61,991 nucleotides of DNA from the IMG/VR virus record IMGVR_UViG_3300030328_003511, positions 1-61,991 of that record; one strand, 5' to 3'. A program made the position numbers and the translations under genes. How positions within the stretch are numbered: the stretch's first letter is position 1; every line of letters starts with the position of its first letter. A model generated the notes under the pieces. That model was given only the letters and a program-made list of their open reading frames with translations. It did not search any database and was not told the DNA's origin. This DNA is from a virus. Shown here one piece after another: positions 30,690-39,925 of this stretch.

Positions 30690-30850
30690 GATATAAAAAA
30701 GTTAAAAGCATCTTGTTCATTTTTTAATTCTTGTTGGTATGATGTATTTAACTTATCCTTTAAAGTTTGTAAAGTCTGTGCAATCTGTCTTTGATTTTCT
30801 GCTGAATAATTTACAGTTGGCTCTGGTATTACAATATCTACTCTTGCCAT
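30686..30850 (-). CDS. Small helical virion-associated protein, 54 aa
   Basis: A 54-codon frame, MARVDIVIPEPTVNYSAENQ followed by helices with NEQDAFNFFIS at the end. Its start overlaps the stop of the big upstream gene (TAATG), and its stop overlaps the next start (ATGA), so coding and coupling are both well supported. It may be a small tail component. Confidence 0.7.
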   Translation of the reverse strand: MARVDIVIPEPTVNYSAENQRQIAQTLQTLKDKLNTSYQQELKNEQDAFNFFIS

Positions 30851-33000
30851 TATCTCATTCCATCTGGTTGAACATCTGCTCTAAAAGTACCATATCTCCA
30901 ATTTTCATCTGTAGAAGTATTAGCTATTTTTAAACTAGCAAATCTTGATCTTGCTCTAGTATCAACTTTTTCTGTTGAGCTAGTAACAGTGAATGGTCCG
31001 AGAGGCGAGGATGATGCTGTGTCAGCCGGCCATTTTCTTAAGTTAATAGTTATTTGAGCATTACCAGTTAGTAATTTAAAATCTGGAACAAACCTTCTCA
31101 TGCTCATAAAAAATTCACCGTCTCCTCCTTGAGATAAATCAAAGTCTCCAGATTGAATATAAGCGGCAATAGCTGTCTTAGCTCCTGTATAATCTACTTG
31201 GTTATTACCTACCTCTTGAGCATAATATGTAGAAGCTCCATTTATTCCAGTTGCTCCTTGAATTGTAGGAAAACCTGGAGTAGCTGTTGAATTAAATTCA
31301 GTTGCATAAGGACTATCGAATAGTGTTGCATCGGCCCACGAAGTTCGAGACATAGATCCTGTTGTCCAAATATTTTCTGTATAATTATAAGTTACTACTC
31401 TATCAATTAATGAAGATCCATCTTTTGGATAAAACCAATTTATTTCATCATATAAATGATTTAGACCTGCATATATTTGTTCACCAGCAGAATAATTTAT
31501 ACCAAGGTTATCTCCTTTATTAGTAAATACAAAATCTTCAACTAAACATGGAACAGATTTTACTGTACCATCATAAACAAAAAAGCCACCGGCTTGGCCC
31601 ATCCACCACACCATACCATTTACATATTTAATAGCATGCTGTCCAATTAATCCACAATTTGATCCTACTTGTCTAATTGAAAAAGTAAAAGGAGGACCTA
31701 CAAACTGCATTACATACGCAGAAGTATCTGTTAAAATTAAAATATAATCTTTTGCTTTTGCAGCTCCTACAATTTTAACACCGGAATCTATTCTAAAAGT
31801 TCCAGCAGTATTAATTGATGTTGGTGCATAATCAGATATATCTTCTTGATCTGAAAACCTAATAAACATTTTATCTTGTGTTGAAGTTGTTGATATTGTG
31901 GTTTCAGTTCCAAGCATTATTAAATGTCTATCTCTTTCAGAAACAATAGACATAACCGATGCTGTTGGAGCTCCACTTACAACAGTTGCTCTTGTGGTTA
32001 ATGCTCCCGCTACAGAAGCAATTGGAGACCATTCATATGTTACTCCATTTTTAACTGTTGCAATTAATTTTTCTCCAAAATGATCTAAAGACCATGCTGC
32101 TGGATCTAAAACTACAGTTGATGTTAATGAAGCTACACCCCATCCTAAATAAACTTCTACCGAAGCTCCAGTAGAATGCGCTGATCTAGTTCCAGCTACG
32201 TCTCTAGTAATACCTGTTAAATCGTTTGTTGATATTCCAGTATAAGAAATAAATTCTGCTCCAACTTTTATAGTGCCGGACGTAGGAAAACCTGTAGTTG
32301 ACGAAAGAGTAATACTTGTACCCGAACCTCCAGTTCCGTTCGTGTCATCATTTAGAGATCCGTTTAACGTGCTTATAACTCCCGATGCTCCACCATAACC
32401 AGATGTACCCCAACCATACCCAGAGGTTTGGTTTAATGGGCCCACTGTAATGTATGGGTTTATAGTTGCTGAACCACTTGTTGCAACACTCGTTCCAGCG
32501 TTAGATGCCATAGTAATTTTAAATGTATCATTAGTTGGTACAGTGACTACTTGAAAAGTATTGGTTTCAAAATCAGCTGCTGTGTACCCAGCTCCAGTAG
32601 GAGGAGTAACAGAAGTAAATGTAAATAAATCTCCCTCAAGTAATCCGTGAGCAACTTTATTAACAGTTACCGAAGGATCAGTATTTACAGTTGTAAATGT
32701 TGCTCCTGTAATTGCAGTGCTTAAAGGTGTAATATCGTAAAAAGAATTTTCATAATAAATAAATAAACCTTTGTTAGTACCTAACGCAGCATATCTTCTA
32801 CCATCCAAATCAGCCCACACTAATTGTTCTCTGACTGCGCCAACAATAGTGTTCGTTGTTATTTGTTCCCATCCACCAATTTTTTCTGGTAGTCCATATC
32901 TAAATCTAACAAAGTCTCCATCTGTCCACTGACCTTCTGCGCCAGTAGGAGTAACTTGTTTATTAAATCCAGGTTTTATCTGTACATTTGTCAAAGGCAT
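30850..33000 (-). CDS. Tail tubular / DNA stabilisation-type virion protein, 716 aa
   Basis: A beta-rich 716-residue protein. The N-terminus KPGFNKQVTPTGAEGQWTDGDFVRFRYGLPEKIGGWEQ and the following WADLDGRRYAALGTN resemble the stabilisation or tail-tube hub proteins of P22-like and marine podoviruses. Two Ig-like or insertion stretches rich in Thr and Gly lie near residues 105-260. It lies downstream of the small 2OG genes and head-tail genes, consistent with tail building. Confidence 0.65.
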   Translation of the reverse strand: MPLTNVQIKPGFNKQVTPTGAEGQWTDGDFVRFRYGLPEKIGGWEQITTNTIVGAVREQLVWADLDGRRYAALGTNKGLFIYYENSFYDITPLSTAITGATFTTVNTDPSVTVNKVAHGLLEGDLFTFTSVTPPTGAGYTAADFETNTFQVVTVPTNDTFKITMASNAGTSVATSGSATINPYITVGPLNQTSGYGWGTSGYGGASGVISTLNGSLNDDTNGTGGSGTSITLSSTTGFPTSGTIKVGAEFISYTGISTNDLTGITRDVAGTRSAHSTGASVEVYLGWGVASLTSTVVLDPAAWSLDHFGEKLIATVKNGVTYEWSPIASVAGALTTRATVVSGAPTASVMSIVSERDRHLIMLGTETTISTTSTQDKMFIRFSDQEDISDYAPTSINTAGTFRIDSGVKIVGAAKAKDYILILTDTSAYVMQFVGPPFTFSIRQVGSNCGLIGQHAIKYVNGMVWWMGQAGGFFVYDGTVKSVPCLVEDFVFTNKGDNLGINYSAGEQIYAGLNHLYDEINWFYPKDGSSLIDRVVTYNYTENIWTTGSMSRTSWADATLFDSPYATEFNSTATPGFPTIQGATGINGASTYYAQEVGNNQVDYTGAKTAIAAYIQSGDFDLSQGGDGEFFMSMRRFVPDFKLLTGNAQITINLRKWPADTASSSPLGPFTVTSSTEKVDTRARSRFASLKIANTSTDENWRYGTFRADVQPDGMR

Positions 33001-33041
33001 GAGATATTATAACATATTAGACAATTATTTTAAATTACTGA

Positions 33042-33593
33042 CTAATTTTTAATTAAAGGTGCCCCTAAACTTACTCTTCTATCAAACTTATGCTCAGTAT
33101 ATGGCCCATCTTTATATACCCAATGTAAAAAAAGCTGCGCTTGTCCATCTCCTTGAAACTCTTCTCTCCAATGCTTTAGTTTTGCACCATGATATAAAGC
33201 AGCATCCCCGGGCTTTATAATTATTTTTTTATCTTCTACATGTAGAGGCCATTCAGTTCCACATCCACCTAGATTAATAGTAGCTGTAAGTTCACAACTA
33301 TCTCTATCTTTATGACTATCTAATACTGAATATTTAATATAGTACCTCCAAAAACTATAAGTAGGATGTAATTCTTTTTTAATTACTTCTTCAAATATTT
33401 TTGTTTTAAAGTGTAATAAAGTTTCCATAGCGGGATCAGCATAAAAAGCTGTTTCTCCTAATTTGGTTTGTTTATCATCAAAATTTGAAAAGTTATATGT
33501 ATGTCTCATTTGAGTATAAAAATTTAAAAACTTTAATTCTTCTTTACTCAAAACATTAGGCACATACCAAAAATTATCTTTTAATACATCCAT
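33042..33593 (-). CDS. 2OG-Fe(II) oxygenase-like protein (HxD type)
   Basis: A 183-residue protein with SHKDRDSCELTATINLGGCG, then KPGDAALYHGAKLKHWRE. HxD with the distal His after the GDA(L/A).Y.G loop is the phytanoyl/prolyl-hydroxylase-like pattern; the usual Arg/Lys is less clear. It overlaps the following oxygenase gene by 13 bases, so two oxygenases are coupled in one operon within tail genes. Confidence 0.75.
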   Translation of the reverse strand: MDVLKDNFWYVPNVLSKEELKFLNFYTQMRHTYNFSNFDDKQTKLGETAFYADPAMETLLHFKTKIFEEVIKKELHPTYSFWRYYIKYSVLDSHKDRDSCELTATINLGGCGTEWPLHVEDKKIIIKPGDAALYHGAKLKHWREEFQGDGQAQLFLHWVYKDGPYTEHKFDRRVSLGAPLIKN

Positions 33594-34144
33594 GAGACCA
33601 CTACATATCGCTTTCCAGAAATAAGAGGCTTAACCTTATGAGGAAAAAGTGTGTTACTAGGCCATACAATTAACCTACCTCCTTTTGGAGTTATTTCTTT
33701 AATTAATTCTTCTCCGTCAAAAAATTGTAAATCCCCTCCTTTATAATCATCATTTAGCATTAAAATAAAAGATAATTCTCTATATGCCGTAGGACAACAA
33801 TCTACATGTTTATTATAATGTCCTCCTACTTCATATTTTAAAATTGAAACATTAGTTACATTCTTTATTTGAGAAACATATTTATATTTGTTTGTAAAAT
33901 CAGCTCCTGCTTGAGAAATTCTATAAGATAAATATCTTAACCAATGAGTTTCAGTGTGACTTTTATTTGTACCTAAAGGATATTCTCCAACCTTTCTATC
34001 TTCTTCATTTATAATTTCAGTTCCATCATCTTTAATTATTTTTGCTTGTATAAACTCTGAATCTTTAAATGTTCTTATTATTGCAGAAACTGATTCTAAT
34101 GAAATAATATTATCATAAATTCTTATATATTTTTCTAATCCCAT
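33581..34144 (-). CDS. Prolyl-4-hydroxylase-like 2OG-Fe(II) oxygenase
   Basis: Around 187 residues, with YNKHVDCCPTAYRELSFILML and GGDLQFFDGE, then RLIVWPSNTLFPHKVKPLISGKRYVVVSW. HxD, a distal His after FPH and a Lys/Arg in GKRY complete the site, the clearest P4H-type match among the ten. The start at 34144 has GGAAAAG upstream; 34159 is an alternative. It may hydroxylate virion proteins. Confidence 0.85.
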   Translation of the reverse strand: MGLEKYIRIYDNIISLESVSAIIRTFKDSEFIQAKIIKDDGTEIINEEDRKVGEYPLGTNKSHTETHWLRYLSYRISQAGADFTNKYKYVSQIKNVTNVSILKYEVGGHYNKHVDCCPTAYRELSFILMLNDDYKGGDLQFFDGEELIKEITPKGGRLIVWPSNTLFPHKVKPLISGKRYVVVSWMY

Positions 34145-34881
34145 TGTTTTCTTTTCCATATGTTGTCTCTATACCATCTTTTAAGTTTTGTAGCATATTG
34201 AAAATAACTGGATTCATATTGTTCTTTATTTTTAATTTTAATATTCATTTTCCATTTTTCTCTTTTAAAAGGAATAACTCCAACTATTGGTTCTCCTTTT
34301 TTTAAAAGCCAAGTACCTTTTTTTCTTAATACTATTGGAAAATTAGTAGGAAGATCATAACCTTCATCTACAATTCCAGATAAAACCGTGAACCGTGGTT
34401 CTGGTCTATTTATTAAAGGACAAAATAAAACACTATAACCTGGAGGTAATACCATACTAAAAGGATTTATTATTTTATAGAGAGCTCTATCGGCATTCAT
34501 TTTAACAAAAGGACATCCACCCTCTGTTCCTCCAAGCTGCTCAATTGGATGGGTTTCTATTCCTGCATTAATATTATAAAATAATTGATTATGTTGTAAG
34601 TATGCTAATTGTTTATTGATATCTACAGAAATATGCTCATTACCATCTTCATCTGGTGTTAGGAAATTAAACTGTTGATCTATTGGATTTTTTAAAATGT
34701 ACCCAGCCATTAAAGAATCTTGAAATGGCATACAAGCTTTTATAGTTAATCCTACTCTATCATGTTTAAGTTTAAGTGGAATTTTTTTATACCATTCTGG
34801 TAAATGTAATTTAGCTGGTTCCGGCTGAATAGCCTTATCTTCTGCAATATCCTTTGCAGCAAGGAATGTAATGTCTGGCAT
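34135..34881 (-). CDS. DUF6065-like phage protein, 248 aa
   Basis: A 248-residue protein with EPAKLHLPEWYKKIP, then IKACMPFQDSLMAGYIL and PPGYSVLFCPLINRPEPRFTVLSGIVDEGYD, a beta-rich cupin-like arrangement like DUF6065 proteins that lie by marine phage tail genes. No catalytic residues can be assigned with confidence. The GC-richer CGTGGTTC word lies inside (34394-34401), encoding NRPEPRF. Confidence 0.7.
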   Translation of the reverse strand: MPDITFLAAKDIAEDKAIQPEPAKLHLPEWYKKIPLKLKHDRVGLTIKACMPFQDSLMAGYILKNPIDQQFNFLTPDEDGNEHISVDINKQLAYLQHNQLFYNINAGIETHPIEQLGGTEGGCPFVKMNADRALYKIINPFSMVLPPGYSVLFCPLINRPEPRFTVLSGIVDEGYDLPTNFPIVLRKKGTWLLKKGEPIVGVIPFKREKWKMNIKIKNKEQYESSYFQYATKLKRWYRDNIWKRKQWD

Positions 34882-34884
34882 AAT

Positions 34885-35319
34885 CTATACTTCTAATACA
34901 AGAGGTATAGGTATACTATTTTTTTCCGATGCGTCAACCCAATTATATCCAGTAACAGAAGCCATTGCGCCTCCATCATCTAGTGAGTCGTAGTTAGTTG
35001 ATTTTAAAGTGTTAAGATCAGTTGCCCAGTGTGAAGGAGCATTGTCATGATTAGCTACACTATGTTCTGCTATTGTAACAAATTTAGCTAATTCTTCTTC
35101 TAGTTCTAATCTTGTAAAAGTTATTACTGGTGCTTCAGAGTTATCTACCCAAGTTCCATCTTTCTCGTAAGATTTAGTTGACCATCTAACTCCATTAAAT
35201 TGATCGTCACTTATTGATGAAGAAGTGTATCCTTGAGCTTCCCAAAAATCTTTAGCTTCATCAGTAGAAGCTAATCTTGAGAAAGATCCGTCTGTGTTTA
35301 ATATAATATGCTTTGCCAT
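34885..35319 (-). CDS. Tail-fibre-associated protein, 144 aa
   Basis: An acidic 144-residue protein between the fibre gene and the DUF6065-like gene. The start MAKHIILNTDGSFSRLAS and middle EEELAKFVTIAEHSV give no strong family. Location suggests a fibre chaperone or attachment component. Confidence 0.6.
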   Translation of the reverse strand: MAKHIILNTDGSFSRLASTDEAKDFWEAQGYTSSSISDDQFNGVRWSTKSYEKDGTWVDNSEAPVITFTRLELEEELAKFVTIAEHSVANHDNAPSHWATDLNTLKSTNYDSLDDGGAMASVTGYNWVDASEKNSIPIPLVLEV

Positions 35320-35328
35320 TTTTTATCC

Positions 35329-36513
35329 TTAACTTATATGGTTATCAATTACAATTAAGAATCCAGCTGATTGTGAAGCTCCACCAGGAGCCATAAATCC
35401 ATCATCTGCATCTAAAGTTATTGTTGCACTTGGAGCCGTACCAGCTGTGCCCGGAGAGGGAGTAAATGGAGGAGATCTTCTTCCTCCTGCTCCACCGTTT
35501 CCGCCGTTTACAGTTAATAAGTTTGTAACTTCTGTTGCACCACCAGCATTTCCAGCAGGTGCATTTCCACCCGAAGCATTTCCATTGTTTCCTTGAGATC
35601 CAACAGAATAAGCATAACCAGTTCCACCAGTAGGAGTGACTTCGTAATAACCATAGCCACCTTTTCCACCAGTTCCCCCAGAACCCCAACCTTGTGAAGG
35701 CCCACCGTTTCCGCCACCGCCAGCACATGCAAAAATTCTTGCTTTACTTACTGATGGATGTGGAGTGTATGTTCCAGATGCAGGTCCTTTTGTCATTATT
35801 ACCTCTCCCATATTTGCTGCACTTACTGTTCCCGAAGAGGCTGCAGTAAGTCTTCCCTGTGCATCAACTGTAATTGAAGCAAGAGTGTATGAGGCTGCTG
35901 TTACAGCAGTGTCTGCTAATTTATCTGCAGTTACTGCATCGTCTGCAATTTTAGCAGTAGTTACATTTTTATTTGAAATATGTGCAGTCAATACTGCATT
36001 GTCTGAGATAGCTACACTTAAAATTGCATCATCATCAATTTTAGCTGCAGTTACTGCATCGTCTGCAATTTGTGCAGTTCCAATAGTTCCACCTAAAGTA
36101 TCTAGAGATACTTCTACAATGTTTGTGCCATTTGAATAAGCAGCATAAATTTTTGCGGCATCTGGAGTAAATCCAGTTCCACTTGCAGTTTTAATTGTAA
36201 GATTACTTGGATTCGTTAAAGCTGTACAATCAAAAATATAAAATTTTTCTATTGAATCTGGGATGGTACAAATTGTGCTTGCAGCAATTGAAGCTGAAGC
36301 AAATTTAATTACCATATTTCTAGCATTAGAAATAGTTTTATCAGTCATTGCTAAAGCTAAAGTTCCACCACTTGATAGTGTTACTTGCTCGTATCCTGCA
36401 ATAGCTTGTTGTATTAAATTTAAATTGTTATTAGTGTTATCGCCCCAAGTACCAGCATTTTCACCGGTTACCATTAATTCTAATTTTAAGTCTGCCGAAT
36501 AAGTAGATGTCAT
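35329..36513 (-). CDS. Tail fibre with glycine-rich adhesin tip, 394 aa
   Basis: The N-terminus TSTYSADLKLELMVTGENAG and TWGDNTNNNLNLIQQAIAGY is the standard fibre-attachment module of marine phages. The middle has repeated IADDAV/ISDNAV units (residues 147-205), forming a shaft. The C-terminal 150 residues are Gly-rich (CAGGGGNGGPSQGWGSGGTGG) with conserved aromatic positions, like polyglycine-sandwich adhesin tips. It probably contacts the host receptor. Confidence 0.85.
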   Translation of the reverse strand: MTSTYSADLKLELMVTGENAGTWGDNTNNNLNLIQQAIAGYEQVTLSSGGTLALAMTDKTISNARNMVIKFASASIAASTICTIPDSIEKFYIFDCTALTNPSNLTIKTASGTGFTPDAAKIYAAYSNGTNIVEVSLDTLGGTIGTAQIADDAVTAAKIDDDAILSVAISDNAVLTAHISNKNVTTAKIADDAVTADKLADTAVTAASYTLASITVDAQGRLTAASSGTVSAANMGEVIMTKGPASGTYTPHPSVSKARIFACAGGGGNGGPSQGWGSGGTGGKGGYGYYEVTPTGGTGYAYSVGSQGNNGNASGGNAPAGNAGGATEVTNLLTVNGGNGGAGGRRSPPFTPSPGTAGTAPSATITLDADDGFMAPGGASQSAGFLIVIDNHIS

Positions 36514-36552
36514 ATATATGTATTCTCCTAAATAATTATAATTTTACCTTAA

Positions 36553-38199
36553 TCAAGCTGCCAAATCAACCTCATGCCAAATATTAGTAACTCCAATATC
36601 TATTTCACCCCATGCGGTAATATCTACCTCTCCTGTGGAAGCTGTAAATTGTATGCCTGTTACTTCTACAGTAGCATGTCCCGTGATTGTTGTCGATCCT
36701 ACGCTACCTGTAATCTGAGATCCTGTTACACCAACAATTTGGTCTGGAACCTCTTCTGCATCACCAATAGTTAATGTACCTTGAATTCCAGTAGGAGCTT
36801 CAATTGTTGATTGGATTAAATTAATACTACCAAGACTCGTTGTAGCTTGAGAACCCGTAACTGGAACATCTTGTCGTGTTCCACCTACTACTGTTCCAAC
36901 TGAAAAAGTAGATTGACTTCCAGTAACGGAAACAGTCGCATCCCCAGTTATACTTGATGATCCTATTGTAAAATCTAATTGATCTTCAGAAGCTAATACA
37001 AATATATCTTGGTCTATTTGAATAGAGAATGAAGGACTTGCAAAAGTCATGTTAACTTGAGAACCACTAACTATTGCCAAATTATCAGTAAATGCTCCCG
37101 ATGCCGGGAAATTTATAGATGAAGTTAATTGTTGGCCTGTCGCTATTGCTGAATATGCGTCACCCCAAGCTAAGTTACCCCAAGTTCTTCTACCCCATCC
37201 AGCTCCAGTTAACCATTCGTCATCAATTGTAGCTGTACCTATACTTGAAGATAAAGTTCCTGCTGTTGTAACTGGAACTATTATTTCAATTACTTCTTCT
37301 CCCATTGAAGAAGTTAATTGTTGTCCTGTTACTGTTTGATCAACAGAAGTTCCACCTACTGCTCCTGCATTTGTAAGTGTTGTTTGCATTCCAGATAATG
37401 AAATGTTAGCATCAGCACCCATAGTTACTGATCCTATTGAAGATGTAAGTTGTGAACCAGCTGCAATTGGATTAGATCCCGATAGATCTCCCCATTCATT
37501 TTCATTCCAAGTATCTCCACCCCAACCAACTTGAATAATACCTGCACCCTCTACTGATCCTATTGAAAAAGTTGCAGAAACAGATCCAAGATTTATTATT
37601 TTACCAAGACCAGCTGTAGTGTTACCTTGCGATAATGTTGCAGCAATACCTGTTAATGTTTGATCAACAGAAGTTCCGCCTACGGCTCCAGCATTTGTAA
37701 GTGTTGCTTGTATTCCAGATACTGAAACATTAGCTTGACCAAAAGGTGTTTCGTTTCCGATTGAAGATGTTAATGATAAGCCCGCTTGTGATATATTTAC
37801 TTGACCTTGTTCACCCCAACCAGTATGGCCCCAATATAAACCACCCCAAGAGTTTGCGGTTAAATTTAAAGTTCCACCCATACCGGAGTCGTCTACCTCA
37901 TAATAGTACATAGTTAACGGAGGGCCAACTTCCGTTACAACAAATTGAGTGTAAGCTCCTGCTTGACCAGGAGTTCCAACTAATGTAACACCTGTCGTAT
38001 AGTCTGAACCCCCACCGTGAGTACCATCTGAAGTTGTAGAAATTTTTAAAGTATAACCTGCGTTTGAAGCATCTGATTGATCAAAACGATAGGTAGCCCC
38101 ATAAGCTAACGGGACAGCAGCTTGTAGGGCTCCGTCTATATAAAATTTGTTACCCGATCCAGGGTTAGAAACTGTAACAGTAAATGTTGTGTATGACAC
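36553..38199 (-). CDS. Repetitive tail/fibre protein, 548 aa
   Basis: The N-terminal 110 residues read FYIDGALQAAVPLAYG and GATYRFDQSDASNAGYTL, then YYYEVDDSGMGG, a cupredoxin-like module whose usual His and Cys ligands appear replaced. After it come many copies of a 30-40 residue repeat (SGSQLTSSIG..., VTGSQATTSLG), with WG-rich linkers such as NSWGGLYWGHTGWGEQG. Repeats differ mainly in loops. It is probably a long fibre or tail decoration. Confidence 0.8.
   Translation of the reverse strand: MSYTTFTVTVSNPGSGNKFYIDGALQAAVPLAYGATYRFDQSDASNAGYTLKISTTSDGTHGGGSDYTTGVTLVGTPGQAGAYTQFVVTEVGPPLTMYYYEVDDSGMGGTLNLTANSWGGLYWGHTGWGEQGQVNISQAGLSLTSSIGNETPFGQANVSVSGIQATLTNAGAVGGTSVDQTLTGIAATLSQGNTTAGLGKIINLGSVSATFSIGSVEGAGIIQVGWGGDTWNENEWGDLSGSNPIAAGSQLTSSIGSVTMGADANISLSGMQTTLTNAGAVGGTSVDQTVTGQQLTSSMGEEVIEIIVPVTTAGTLSSSIGTATIDDEWLTGAGWGRRTWGNLAWGDAYSAIATGQQLTSSINFPASGAFTDNLAIVSGSQVNMTFASPSFSIQIDQDIFVLASEDQLDFTIGSSSITGDATVSVTGSQSTFSVGTVVGGTRQDVPVTGSQATTSLGSINLIQSTIEAPTGIQGTLTIGDAEEVPDQIVGVTGSQITGSVGSTTITGHATVEVTGIQFTASTGEVDITAWGEIDIGVTNIWHEVDLAA
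37334..37415. repeat. Internal coding repeat, copy 1
   Basis: About 82 bases closely match 37658-37739, at an offset of 324 bases (108 codons). Both encode the protein stretch ATLTNAGAVGGTSVDQT or its near copy in the repetitive tail protein. DNA-level identity implies a recent duplication or gene conversion. Confidence 0.7.
37658..37739. repeat. Internal coding repeat, copy 2
   Basis: The partner of 37334-37415 within the same repetitive tail gene, with a few synonymous-looking differences. Confidence 0.7.
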
Positions 38200-38220
38200 T
38201 AGATCGGGCTCCCATAATTA

Positions 38221-38673
38221 TTATGCTAATCTTAAGATTGCAGCAGCAGTTGTAAATGCAGGGAACTGAATAGTAAACGTTCCAGATGTTGCAGTTTTAT
38301 CGCTTCCAAAATCTAAAACACAAACAGCATCAGTAGTGTTTGAACCACCGTTAGTTTGTGTGTTGTAAATTAGTGCTCCTCTAGCAGTTAGTGTAACTCC
38401 AGTAAAAGATAAATCAGCAAAATCAGTAATAGCTACTGATGATGATACTTTACATCCTTGATTAACTAATGCGCTTCCACCTGCAGTATATCCAGATGAT
38501 GATACTTCATTACCTGTTGCATAGTTTGCTGTTGATTTTCCCAAAGATGCTGAGTTAGTGTACATTGCTAATTTGAATGTATCTCCACCACCACCCGAAG
38601 TATCGAAATCGTGACTTCCTTGAAGTAATTCTTTTTTAAAAGAATCACAAATTGCGTTTGTTGTTATTGCCAT
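38221..38673 (-). CDS. Conserved marine phage structural protein, 150 aa
   Basis: A 150-residue protein, Ser/Thr/Gly-rich, with KKELLQGSHDFDTSGG, TFKLAMYTNSASLGKST and ALIYNTQT, then VCVLDFGSDKTATSGTFTIQ. This arrangement is common in marine phage tail or baseplate-like structural proteins. It sits between the adaptor genes and the fibre. Confidence 0.75.
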   Translation of the reverse strand: MAITTNAICDSFKKELLQGSHDFDTSGGGGDTFKLAMYTNSASLGKSTANYATGNEVSSSGYTAGGSALVNQGCKVSSSVAITDFADLSFTGVTLTARGALIYNTQTNGGSNTTDAVCVLDFGSDKTATSGTFTIQFPAFTTAAAILRLA

Positions 38674-38695
38674 AGTTTATTCTCCTTTTTAAACT

Positions 38696-39382
38696 TTATT
38701 TTGTATCTTGATTCGGAGAGGGTGACGGGATAACCATTCTTGGCACTCCATCTTGATACTCTCCTCTTCTTCTTCTGCCCATTTGTTGTAGAGCAAAATT
38801 CTGTACAGATTCATTATACTTGGTATTATAGAGCGTGTATAGATTGTCGGGTCCTTTTAAAAATCTATAAGCTTCAGCTAAAACTCCATATAATAACATT
38901 GATTCTTGATATGTTGAAAGATAAGTATTATCTGTGCTGGTAAAATTAGGTGGCTGTTTAATAAAATTTATTTGAACAGTATCAGCAGCTGAAGGTGTTG
39001 GTGCTACTAAAATTACGGGTCCTTGTTGAACATTATCTTCCCAATTAGCCCAATATTTAGGTGTGCCAGTAGTTGCACTATTTGGGTTTACTTCTGATAT
39101 AAAACTTGTGTCTCTTTTTTCTAAAAAAGTTCTTGCGCCTCCACTTGAAATGTGTTGCACTGATCTAACTACTATACAGTCAGCTGGTAAAACTACATAT
39201 CTTTTATCTTTAGTAAAATTAGATGTAGAATATTTTCTTAAATCATCATAGTCCACTTTACCTGCAACATCTAATTCAACTGATCTTATAAAATCTTGAA
39301 TAATTGCGTCAGTTAAAACTGTACTACCTACTTCAGTATAGTTTCTTACTTGTGTTAAAAAATTTGCGTGTGTTACTGCCAT
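38696..39382 (-). CDS. Head-tail connector/tail tubular-type protein, 228 aa
   Basis: A 228-residue protein starting VTHANFLTQVRNYTEVGS, with VELDVAGKVDYDDLRKY and a C-terminal LYGVLAEAYRFLKGPDNL helix. The pattern (N-terminal helical bundle, beta middle, C-terminal helix) is that of podovirus tail adaptor proteins. One-base overlap with the next gene upstream indicates coupling. Confidence 0.7.
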   Translation of the reverse strand: MAVTHANFLTQVRNYTEVGSTVLTDAIIQDFIRSVELDVAGKVDYDDLRKYSTSNFTKDKRYVVLPADCIVVRSVQHISSGGARTFLEKRDTSFISEVNPNSATTGTPKYWANWEDNVQQGPVILVAPTPSAADTVQINFIKQPPNFTSTDNTYLSTYQESMLLYGVLAEAYRFLKGPDNLYTLYNTKYNESVQNFALQQMGRRRRGEYQDGVPRMVIPSPSPNQDTK

Positions 39383-39840
39383 TATGTTATACTCACTGTT
39401 ACAATTCCTACTGTTGGAATAAGTTCTCTTCTTCTATTTTGTAAAGATGGATTTTCTGGAAACATACTTGAAACAGAAGTTGTAATTCCATTTGAAGTTG
39501 TTTGATAAGTTTGTGTTCTAAAAGCAAAATCTCCCGGTAAACTTAGATTAGCTACTGCTACAGTTATTCCACCAGAATCTACAATAGTATCATCATTAGG
39601 TGCAAAAACTGGATTTAATACAGAGATATCTTGTGGTTGTTGAAAATGTTGTACTCTAGGATTTCTCAAAGCAATAGGATCTGGTTTATGATAAGGTGGA
39701 TCCAGTTGTGGTTGCTTAGGTTCAAATTCAGAAATATGAACTAATGCACCAGTCCATTCTCTTACCATTTCTCTATATGGAAAAGCTTGTCCCGATCTAT
39801 CAGAAATTGCTAATGATCTCTTACCGGATGCGTAACTCAT
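39382..39840 (-). CDS. Virion protein, 152 aa
   Basis: A Pro/Gln-rich protein (PKQPQLDPPYHKPDPIALR) with a C-terminal beta-rich half. Similar proteins accompany head-tail genes in marine phages. It overlaps the 34-residue microprotein upstream by 20 bases. Confidence 0.65.
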   Translation of the reverse strand: MSYASGKRSLAISDRSGQAFPYREMVREWTGALVHISEFEPKQPQLDPPYHKPDPIALRNPRVQHFQQPQDISVLNPVFAPNDDTIVDSGGITVAVANLSLPGDFAFRTQTYQTTSNGITTSVSSMFPENPSLQNRRRELIPTVGIVTVSIT

Positions 39841-39925
39841 GATATTTCCTTCCTATTAAAAAGCCAATTCCAAAACTAATTCCAATAACCGTACAAATAG
39901 CTAAGATATGATATACCCAAAACAT
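39821..39925 (-). CDS. 34-aa membrane microprotein
   Basis: A 34-codon frame MFWVYHILAICTVIGISFGI, then GFLIGRKYHELRIR. The start overlaps the stop of the connector gene (TAATG). A single hydrophobic span with a basic C-terminal tail is obvious. It may be a membrane peptide made with the connector proteins. Confidence 0.55.
   Translation of the reverse strand: MFWVYHILAICTVIGISFGIGFLIGRKYHELRIR

Noticed and set aside
35402-35728. Trp/Arg/Cys-rich frame inside the tail-fibre gene
   Set aside because: Odd composition (Trp, Cys, Arg) is what a frame-shifted glycine-rich coding sequence gives; no start signal.
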